Positions 45,475 through 51,406 of a stretch of 51,406 nt of DNA are shown piece by piece. The notes beneath the pieces are model-generated. The model saw only the letters and a program-made list of their open reading frames with translations. It made no database searches and was not told the origin of the DNA. Source of the DNA: Nocardia takedensis NBRC 100417. GTDB lineage: Bacteria > Actinomycetota > Actinomycetes > Mycobacteriales > Mycobacteriaceae. Position 1 is the first letter of the stretch; the number at the start of each line of letters is the position of its first letter. Location of the stretch: positions 1 to 51,406 of the forward strand of contig NZ_BAGG01000256.1 of the NCBI RefSeq assembly GCF_000308695.1. Direction: 5' to 3'. A program made the position numbers and the translations under genes.

Positions 45475-46098
45475 TCACATCGGCGCGACCGGACCCGGTT
45501 CACGCAGTCCTAGTCCGGCCCGCAACATCTCGACAAAGGTGGTCATGCCCGCCACCATGTCGAATTCCTCGTCGAGCAGCCACTGGTGTTCGAGTCCGAC
45601 GAAGGCCGCGATGACCACTCCGACAATCCGATCCACGTCGACCGCGACCGGGATCTCCCCGCGCTCCTCGGACCGGCGCCCGAGTGTGGTGATCTCCGTG
45701 CGGATCCGGGCCATCCGCTGCCGCGACCACCCGGCGGCGATATCGGCCCCCTCCCCCGTACCCAGCGCGCAGATATGCGCCAGCCGGATGACCGCGCGGT
45801 GCGCGAGATTCTTCTCGACGGTGGCCACCAGCAGCTCCAGCAGCTCGCTGACGCTGCGCTCCCGACCGTCGGCGGGCAGATCCGTGGTGTCGTCGTGTTG
45901 TTCGAGCACGGCGAGCAGCAGCGACATCTTGTCCGGGAAATGGTGCAGCAGCCCGGCCTGGGACAACCCGGCCCGCTTGGCGATGGCGTACAGCGACGCA
46001 CCCGCGTAGCCACGCTCGGCGAACACCGTCAGCGCACTGGCCAGAATGCGCTCCCGAGCCGATCGACCGGCGTGATCGGCCACCAGAGTTCGAGCCAT
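45475..46098 (-). CDS. TetR-family repressor
   Basis: The 207-residue product has the TetR N-terminal helix-turn-helix: RERILASALTVFAERGYAG, SLYAIAKRAGLSQAGLLHHFPDKMSLL (residues about 15-60), and an all-helical ligand-binding domain. GGAGGAGG precedes ATG 46098. It is divergent from the dipeptidase - MFS - glucosidase operon, and two related inverted repeats lie in the intergenic region, so it probably represses that operon and itself, responding to a substrate or product of the operon. Confidence 0.9.
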   Translation of the reverse strand: MARTLVADHAGRSARERILASALTVFAERGYAGASLYAIAKRAGLSQAGLLHHFPDKMSLLLAVLEQHDDTTDLPADGRERSVSELLELLVATVEKNLAHRAVIRLAHICALGTGEGADIAAGWSRQRMARIRTEITTLGRRSEERGEIPVAVDVDRIVGVVIAAFVGLEHQWLLDEEFDMVAGMTTFVEMLRAGLGLREPGPVAPM

Positions 46099-46110
46099 CG
46101 AACCTCCTCC

Positions 46111-46129
46111 ACAGTCCTACGACTGTACA
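46111..46129. promoter_or_regulatory. Operator-like inverted repeat next to the TetR gene
   Basis: ACAGTC-CTAC-GACTGT (46111-46126) is a perfect 6-bp inverted repeat ending 13 bp upstream of the TetR ATG, over its probable promoter; it continues as GACTGTACA, the same half-site as the one at 46341-46360. Likely autoregulation site. Confidence 0.55.
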
Positions 46130-46340
46130 AACCGGACATCGAACCGGGTTCCGACACCACCCGGGGCCACGCCGACCGGCGACCACACCGAGGGCCGGTA
46201 CACCGATCCGAGCCGAACGGCGGACCTCCGACACACCGGCGCCGAACGCTCACGGCCCACCCGCGCAACCGGAAGTCCGGCATACGGCACCATGATCTGC
46301 GACACTCGTCGCATACTGTCCGCACTGATGCACGGTAGCT

Positions 46341-46377
46341 GACCGACTGTACAGTTGGTCGGCGTTCCGAATATGAT
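46341..46377 (+). promoter_or_regulatory. Promoter with TetR-type operator over the -35 box
   Basis: GACCGACTGT/ACAGTTGGTC (46341-46360) is a 20-bp palindrome with one mismatched pair. The -35 TGTACA (46349-46354) lies in its centre; a 17-bp spacer leads to the -10 TATGAT (46372-46377), five of six consensus bases. A repressor bound here would block RNA polymerase. It drives the dipeptidase operon. Confidence 0.65.
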
Positions 46378-46554
46378 CGCGGCACGATCCGCGAGATTGT
46401 TTCGGCAATTTGATTAGCACAGAAGTAACAATTCCGAACTACTCCAGGTAACGTCCACACGGAAACTTGGACAGATGACCAGTAAGACGGTGGCCATGGT
46501 GAACGAACAGCGGTCCGCGCCCACCCGGGTACCCGCGCCGAGGCGGGCGCAGCG

Positions 46555-48243
46555 ATGACGCGCCGACGCGCGACCGCGCTCATCCGCGCGGTGATGCCCA
46601 CCATCACACTCACCGCGCTGATCGCCGTGGCCGGTACCGCGCCGGGCCTGCGCGGGGACGCCACCGCGCAGCCGGGCCGCCAGGAACCCGCCGCCGCGCG
46701 CACGCTCACCGCCACGCCGGGGGTGGATGCCTCGGGCTCCCTGGTCGGCCTCATCGACGCGCACGCGCACCTGACCTCCGCACAAGCATTCGGTGGCGCG
46801 TTGCGCTGCGGCACACCGTTCGCCCCCGGCGGCGTCGCGCAAGCCCTGCGGCCCTGCGACTCCCATATCGCCCCACAGCCGGGCTCACTGCTCGAGGCCA
46901 TCATCGGCGAGACCGATCCCACCGCCGCCGACGGCCAGGGTTGGCCGAGTTTCACCTACTGGCCCGAGCACAACACCGTCCTGCACGAACAAGCGCACGA
47001 GTCAGGACTGGAACGGGCCTGGCGGGCCGGGCTACGGGTCGTCAACACGCTGTTCGTCGCCAATCGGGTGATCTGCGAGCTGTATCTGCAGCGGATGCAC
47101 ACCTGCGACGAGATGGCCGAAATCCGCATCCAGGCGGACTACATACGCGCCATGGAGGCGAATATCGACGCCGAGTACGGCGGTCACGGACGCGGCTGGT
47201 TCCGTATCGCCACTTCACCGGCGCAGGTCCGCTCGATCGCCGCCGAGGGCAAACTCGCGGTGATCCTCGGCGTCGAGAACTCCGAACTGTTCGGCTGCCG
47301 CGAGATCGCCGATATCGCGCAGTGCACGGTCGCCGATGTCGACCGCGGCCTCGACGAGTTGCAGGCGCTCGGCGTCAGCAATCTGTTCCCCATCCACAAG
47401 TTCGACAACGCCTTCGGCGGTGCGCGGTTCGATCACGGCATCACCGGCGCGGCGATCAACATCGGCAATCTCCTCTCGACCGGACACTGGTGGCAGGCAC
47501 GTTCGTGCGAGGGTGCCGCCGACCACGAACAGCCCTTGGTCAGCGACGAGATCACCCGCCTGCTCGCGGGCGGCGACCCAGCGGTACCCGCCGGGGTGGT
47601 GCTGCCGGTCTATCCCAGTGGCCCGATCTGCAATGTGCGTGGCCTGACGGATCTGGGCCGCCATCTCATCACCGCTTCGATCGCTCGAGGGATGGTGATC
47701 AACATCGACCACATGAGTGTGCGGGCCGCCCGCGAAACCCTCGACATCACGCAGGACGCGGGCTATCCCGGCATCATCTCCGCGCACACCTGGGCGGACC
47801 GGGAGATCGTGGACCGGGTTCTCGATCTCGGTGGGTTCGTCGCGAGCTACGCCTACGCCGCGACCGATGCGGGTGACGGGGAACCGGATTTCCTGTCGGA
47901 GTGGCGGGCCAACAGGTCGGGTCCGCACGGCGCGCGGGTGCGCGGCTACGGTTTCGGCTCCGACGTCAACGGTCTGGCGGCGCTGGCCGCTCCCCGTCTC
48001 GACGCCACGAGTGCCCCACTGATCTATCCGTTCACCGCGCCCAACGGGGTGGTGTTCGACCGGCAGCGGCTCGGGGAGCGCACCTTCGACCTCAATACCG
48101 ACGGTGTGGCGCAGTACGGCATGTACGCGGACTGGTTCGCCGATCTGCTCGGCATCGCGGGCCCGTACCGCGAGGAACTGGAACACGATCTGATGAACGG
48201 CGCCGAAGCCTACGTCACTATGTGGGAATCGGCACTGCGATGA
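46555..48243 (+). CDS. Secreted membrane-dipeptidase-like (M19) metal hydrolase
   Basis: The 562-residue product has a signal sequence (about residues 14-34, ITLTALIAVAGTAPG), then an amidohydrolase fold like the M19 dipeptidases. Metal-binding motifs are visible: LIDAHAHLTS near residue 66, VILGVENSELFG near 236, MVINIDHMS near 385, IISAHTWADREIV near 405 and the late GFGSDVNGL near 465. ATG 46555 is the first in-frame start. Its stop overlaps the MFS gene (ATGA). M19 enzymes split dipeptides with D- or beta-type residues; here the natural substrate is unknown. Export suggests an external substrate whose product the MFS protein imports. Confidence 0.8.
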   Translation: MTRRRATALIRAVMPTITLTALIAVAGTAPGLRGDATAQPGRQEPAAARTLTATPGVDASGSLVGLIDAHAHLTSAQAFGGALRCGTPFAPGGVAQALRPCDSHIAPQPGSLLEAIIGETDPTAADGQGWPSFTYWPEHNTVLHEQAHESGLERAWRAGLRVVNTLFVANRVICELYLQRMHTCDEMAEIRIQADYIRAMEANIDAEYGGHGRGWFRIATSPAQVRSIAAEGKLAVILGVENSELFGCREIADIAQCTVADVDRGLDELQALGVSNLFPIHKFDNAFGGARFDHGITGAAINIGNLLSTGHWWQARSCEGAADHEQPLVSDEITRLLAGGDPAVPAGVVLPVYPSGPICNVRGLTDLGRHLITASIARGMVINIDHMSVRAARETLDITQDAGYPGIISAHTWADREIVDRVLDLGGFVASYAYAATDAGDGEPDFLSEWRANRSGPHGARVRGYGFGSDVNGLAALAAPRLDATSAPLIYPFTAPNGVVFDRQRLGERTFDLNTDGVAQYGMYADWFADLLGIAGPYREELEHDLMNGAEAYVTMWESALR

Positions 48244-49481
48244 CGACCGGCGTCCAGGAGGAACCGACCCACGACACCACCCCGGCCCCGGTCGGCGCGT
48301 GGTGGATGACGACCCTGGCGCTCGCGGTGATCGGGATCGCCGTCGGCTGGTTCGGACCGCTGCAGATCCTGCTGCCCGCCCAGGCATCGGATCTCGAACT
48401 CGACGGAGCCGGCAGCAAGGAATCCGTACTCGCGGTGGTCACCGGTACCGGGGCCGCGGTGTCGCTGCTGGCCAATCCTTTGTGGGGCCTGATCTCCGAT
48501 CGCATCCGCTCACCGTGGGGGCAGCGCCTGCCGGTCATCGTGACCGGACTGGCGATCGGGGTGGCCGGCCTGCTCGTGCTGGCATGGGCACCGACCATCG
48601 GGTGGATGGTTACGGGCTGGGCACTCGTGCAATTCGGACTGAACGGACCCGCCGCCGCCTACGCGGCGGTCATCGCCGACCAGGTACCCCCGGCCCAGCA
48701 CGGTGTGGTCGGCGCCCTGTTCGGCATCGCGCAGACGGCGGGCGTCGTCGTCGGCACCGCCGTCGCGGTCCTCTCTGGCGAGGGACGATGGGGATACCTG
48801 TCCGTCGCGATCGCGGTGTGCGCGCTCACGGCCGCGTGGCTGCTCACGTACGCCCGGCCCGACAGCACCGGCCACGAGCGCCCACGCCCGCGAGCAGCTC
48901 AGCGCAGGCGGCCGCGACCCCAGCCGGAATACCTGTGGGCCTGGACGATTCGCTTCCTGATGAATTTCGTCAACGCCGTCATGCTGCTCTACCTGTACTT
49001 CTACCTCGACGACGAAGTCGGGGTCGAGGAACCCGAGAACGCGGTACTGCTGATCACCGTACTGGTGGTCGCCGTGGCGGCGGTGACCGCCGGGGCCGCC
49101 GGATTCCTGTCCGACCGACTCGGCCGACGGCGTTCGTTCGCGGCGACGGGTGGTGCCGTCGCCGCGATCGGTACCGGCGTCCTCGCCTGCACCCCGACGT
49201 TGCCGGTGGTCGTCGCCGCGACCGCGATCGTCGGCCTGGGCTGGGGTCTGTACCTGGCCGTCGATGTGGCCATCGTCACCGGAACCCTCACCGACCCTGG
49301 CACCAACGCCACCATGCTCGGGCTCGCCAATATCGCCAACACCCTCCCGCAGGTGCTGGCGCCGTTCGTCGCCGCACCACTGGTGGCGAGCGCCGCCGGC
49401 TACGCGGGGCTGTACGGGTCGGCCGCCGTCGCGGGCTGCGCCGCGGCACTGTGCACGACCCGGCTGCACCGCACCGCCTGA
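48240..49481 (+). CDS. MFS transporter
   Basis: The 413-residue product has about twelve hydrophobic segments arranged in two halves separated by a basic loop (about residues 206-225, HERPRPRAAQRRRPRP). The inter-helix motif GLISDRI follows helix 2, with the matching FLSDRLGRRRSFA in the second half, both MFS signatures. The sequence resembles sugar or glycoside carriers of the MFS, but specificity cannot be deduced. ATG 48240 overlaps the dipeptidase stop. Lying between an exported hydrolase and a cytoplasmic beta-glucosidase, it probably imports a glycoside or peptide. Confidence 0.85.
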   Translation: MTTGVQEEPTHDTTPAPVGAWWMTTLALAVIGIAVGWFGPLQILLPAQASDLELDGAGSKESVLAVVTGTGAAVSLLANPLWGLISDRIRSPWGQRLPVIVTGLAIGVAGLLVLAWAPTIGWMVTGWALVQFGLNGPAAAYAAVIADQVPPAQHGVVGALFGIAQTAGVVVGTAVAVLSGEGRWGYLSVAIAVCALTAAWLLTYARPDSTGHERPRPRAAQRRRPRPQPEYLWAWTIRFLMNFVNAVMLLYLYFYLDDEVGVEEPENAVLLITVLVVAVAAVTAGAAGFLSDRLGRRRSFAATGGAVAAIGTGVLACTPTLPVVVAATAIVGLGWGLYLAVDVAIVTGTLTDPGTNATMLGLANIANTLPQVLAPFVAAPLVASAAGYAGLYGSAAVAGCAAALCTTRLHRTA

Positions 49482-49507
49482 ATCCCTGTCACCTACGAAG
49501 GAACCCG

Positions 49508-50896
49508 ATGTCGACACATCTGCCACGGCACTTCCGCTTCGGCATGTCCACCGCCGCGATCCAGATCGAGGGGGCGAGCACCGAGGACGGCCGGGGAGTC
49601 AGTATCTGGGACACCTTCGCCGCCCAGCCCGGCACCACCAAGAACGGCGACACCCCTGCGGTGGCGGCCGACCACTATCACCGCTATCGCGACGATGTCG
49701 AGGATCTGCGCGCCTCGGGTATCGACGACTACCGCTTCTCCATCGCCTGGCCGCGGGTGATCCCGCAGGGCCGTGGCACCGTCAACCCCCTCGGGCTCGA
49801 CTTCTACGACCGGCTCGTCGACGCCCTGCTCGAGGCGGGCATACGGCCGGTACCCACGCTGTACCACTGGGATCTGCCCCAGCCGCTCCAGGACGAGGGC
49901 GGCTGGCTGCGCCGCTACACCGCCGAAGCGTTCGCTGAGTACACCCGCGTGGTGGTCACCCGGCTCGGCGACCGGGTCGAGAACTGGCTGACCCTCAACG
50001 AGATGAACGTGCACACCCTCTACGGACATGTCCTGGCCGATCACGCCCCCGCGCTCGGACTCGGACTCGAGGGTTTCGCGGCGGCCCATTTCCAGATGCT
50101 CGGTCACGGCCTCGCCGTCCGCGAGATCCACGCACTCGGTGGCCGCGCCGGCATCGTCGGACAGCACTATCCGGTCATCCCGGCCTCCGACGAACCGGGC
50201 GATATCGAAGCCGCCGAGATGTTCGCGGCGCTGACGAACTGGACCTTCGCCGATCCCATCCTGCTCGGCCGCTATCCCGACGACACCATCACCGCACTGG
50301 TGACCACCACCACGGGCACCACCGAGGCACAGCTGGAACGTGATCTGGAGACGATCGCCCAACCACTGGACTTCTACGGCATCAATTACTACGAACCGGT
50401 CCGGATCGAGGCCCCCCGCTCCGGCAAGGACTACAGCGGCGTCCTCGAAGTCGACGTGCCGGAAGGGATGCCGTTCTCCCCCGTCCCGATCGAGAATGTG
50501 CCGCGCACCGACTTCGGCTGGGCGGTGGTTCCTTCGGCACTCACCGACATCCTGCGCGAGATGAACACCAGATATCCGGTGCTGCCGCCGATCTACATCA
50601 CCGAATCGGGAGCTTCGTTCCACGACGAGGTGACCGAAGACGGCAGCGTGCACGACCCGAAGCGGATCGATTTCCTCGATGCCCACATCAAGGCCGTGGC
50701 CGACGCCGTGGCCGACGGCATCGATGTGCGCGGGTACTACGTCTGGTCGGCGCTGGACAACTTCGAATGGGCGGCGGGATATCACGAACGCTTCGGCCTG
50801 GTCCACGTCGACCGCGACACCATGCGCCGCACACGCAAGGACTCCTGGTACTGGTACCGCGAGCTGATCCGCACCAACAAGCAGGCCGACGACTGA
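49508..50896 (+). CDS. GH1 beta-glucosidase family enzyme
   Basis: The 462-residue cytoplasmic product is a complete GH1 (beta/alpha)8 enzyme. It begins FRFGMSTAAIQIEG, contains FSIAWPRVIPQG, the acid/base Glu in TLNEMN (usually NEP), and the nucleophile Glu in ITESGASF, where most GH1 enzymes have ITENG. WSALDNFEWAAGY near the end is the aglycone/sugar motif. Both catalytic Glu are kept, but the neighbouring residues differ, so specificity may be unusual. AAGGA lies seven bases before ATG 49508. It is the third gene of the operon and probably cleaves an imported glycoside. Confidence 0.9.
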   Translation: MSTHLPRHFRFGMSTAAIQIEGASTEDGRGVSIWDTFAAQPGTTKNGDTPAVAADHYHRYRDDVEDLRASGIDDYRFSIAWPRVIPQGRGTVNPLGLDFYDRLVDALLEAGIRPVPTLYHWDLPQPLQDEGGWLRRYTAEAFAEYTRVVVTRLGDRVENWLTLNEMNVHTLYGHVLADHAPALGLGLEGFAAAHFQMLGHGLAVREIHALGGRAGIVGQHYPVIPASDEPGDIEAAEMFAALTNWTFADPILLGRYPDDTITALVTTTTGTTEAQLERDLETIAQPLDFYGINYYEPVRIEAPRSGKDYSGVLEVDVPEGMPFSPVPIENVPRTDFGWAVVPSALTDILREMNTRYPVLPPIYITESGASFHDEVTEDGSVHDPKRIDFLDAHIKAVADAVADGIDVRGYYVWSALDNFEWAAGYHERFGLVHVDRDTMRRTRKDSWYWYRELIRTNKQADD

Positions 50897-50920
50897 CCGC
50901 CACCCCGGCGAAGTCGAGTC

Positions 50921-51103
50921 ATGGACGATCAGCGCCCACGCTGGCACCGGTGCTACATGTGCGGCGCGGAGAACGTGCAGTTGCGGAGATCACCGGTCGC
51001 GGGCTGCCTGATCGTCGACTACCACCTGGCCGGGGTGCTCGGCCTGGATCGTCCCGTCATCTGCGTCATGTCCGGCACCCCACTCGCCCACCGCTGGTTG
51101 TGA
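50921..51103 (+). CDS. Small unknown protein with a CxxC motif
   Basis: The 60-residue frame begins MDDQRPRWHRCYMCGAENVQ, with CxxC that may bind zinc, then a hydrophobic, beta-like segment (GCLIVDYHLAGVLGLD). It lies 24 bp after the glucosidase stop in the same direction and before a strong hairpin, so co-transcription is plausible. No clear ribosome site is seen. Real coding is likely but not certain. Confidence 0.45.
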   Translation: MDDQRPRWHRCYMCGAENVQLRRSPVAGCLIVDYHLAGVLGLDRPVICVMSGTPLAHRWL

Positions 51104-51170
51104 GCGCATCCGCTCGAACTCTGGCGGCTGTCTCCGCGCGGGCGGTGTCGGCCTGCGGTGCCGGGTCAGC

Positions 51171-51212
51171 GGTGCGCCGGATGTGATTCCGATGGGTCGC
51201 ATCCGGCGCACC
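51171..51212. terminator. Strong hairpin between converging genes
   Basis: GGTGCGCCGGATG (51171-51183) pairs perfectly with CATCCGGCGCACC (51200-51212) over a 16-nt loop: a 13-bp GC-rich stem between the plus-strand operon and the minus-strand hydrolase stop at 51217. No T-run. Probable bidirectional terminator. Confidence 0.65.
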
Positions 51213-51216
51213 GGGA

Positions 51217-51406
51217 TCAGCACCGGGCAGCGGGCGTGGACGCCGGCAGGGCGAGATCGATGGCCTCGGCCATCGCCCGATAGCCCGCCACACTCGGATG
51301 CAGCCGGTCCACCCCCGCGTACTCGTCGCGAAGCACAGAGGGATTCGCGGGATCACGCAGCGCGGCGTCGAAGTCGACGACGCCGTCGGCGAGGCGCTGT
51401 CCACGA
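51217..51406 (-). CDS. SGNH/GDSL-type hydrolase, C-terminal part (5' end outside window)
   Basis: The minus-strand frame from the window edge to TGA at 51217-51219 gives 63 residues that include VVDFDAALRDPANP and VDRLHPSVAGYRAMAEAIDL. The DxxH block before PSVAGYRAMA is the C-terminal catalytic Asp-His motif of SGNH-fold esterases (GDSL family). The catalytic Ser lies outside the window. Substrate unknown. Confidence 0.7.
   Translation of the reverse strand, partial: RGQRLADGVVDFDAALRDPANPSVLRDEYAGVDRLHPSVAGYRAMAEAIDLALPASTPAARC

Larger units (their letters stand above)
46099..46554. promoter_or_regulatory. Divergent control region between the TetR gene and the dipeptidase operon
   Basis: The 456-bp region contains two related operator-like sites (46111-46129 and 46341-46360) and a good plus-strand promoter (46349-46377). 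No gene is convincing inside. The transcript from this promoter would have a leader of about 170 nt. Confidence 0.6.

Noticed and set aside
1..51406. CRISPR array
   Set aside because: No regularly spaced short repeats and no Cas-like proteins; the only direct repeat found is the 43-nt pair 4.8 kb apart.

Overview
The window is very GC-rich and reads as a chromosome segment of a mycolic-acid actinomycete, most probably Nocardia (inference). The evidence is secreted cutinases, PapA-type condensation-domain acyltransferases, several small secreted proteins with glycine-zipper domains, and GTGA/ATGA stop-start overlaps with GTG starts almost everywhere. It contains two different regions joined near 28.7-29.3 kb.

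Region A (1 to about 28.7 kb) is the right-hand part of an integrated, probably conjugative element whose left end lies outside the window. A long minus-strand operon (10551 down to 1) encodes a secreted glycine-zipper protein, a membrane-anchored protein, a large cutinase, an M23 peptidase / transglycosylase fusion, a lipoprotein, a ParA/MinD-like ATPase without the usual P-loop lysine, a pilin-sized membrane protein, a bitopic membrane protein and a VirB6/TrbL-like polytopic protein cut by the window edge. This looks like a cell-envelope DNA-transfer apparatus. A second minus-strand operon (25183 down to 21346) encodes a 33-residue hydrophobic peptide, another cutinase, three membrane proteins and a GAF/PAS-like protein. 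The right end carries an MBL-fold hydrolase, an AbrB-like protein and a tyrosine recombinase. Between the two operons lie a 729-aa protein of unknown function and cargo that looks like a defence island: an unknown protein plus a pair of small membrane proteins (11-12.9 kb), a PD-(D/E)XK plus TOPRIM-like protein, a DUF6083-like protein, and a 908-aa NACHT NTPase with an N-terminal restriction-nuclease-like domain (18.5-21.2 kb). A 43-nt sequence is repeated (39/43) upstream of two minus-strand backbone units.

Region B (29.3 to 51.4 kb) looks like host chromosome. Divergent gene sets at 29.4-41.4 kb encode alanine dehydrogenase, a class III aminotransferase, an SCP2-like protein and an SDR oxidoreductase (minus strand), and three PapA/condensation-type proteins, a UGT-type glycosyltransferase and a DrrAB-like ABC exporter (plus strand). 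Together they suggest biosynthesis and export of an acylated, glycosylated and possibly aminated lipid, with no PKS or NRPS in view. Eight of these ten genes are split by single-base frameshifts (about eleven events), while I found no clear case elsewhere in the window. Either the cluster is decaying or this stretch is badly sequenced.

After 41.5 kb come three secreted glycine-zipper proteins, an AraC-family regulator, and a TetR regulator divergent from a dipeptidase - MFS - beta-glucosidase operon. The TetR intergenic region holds two related inverted repeats, one lying on the -35 of a good promoter. The window ends in a small unknown gene and the C-terminus of an SGNH-type hydrolase.
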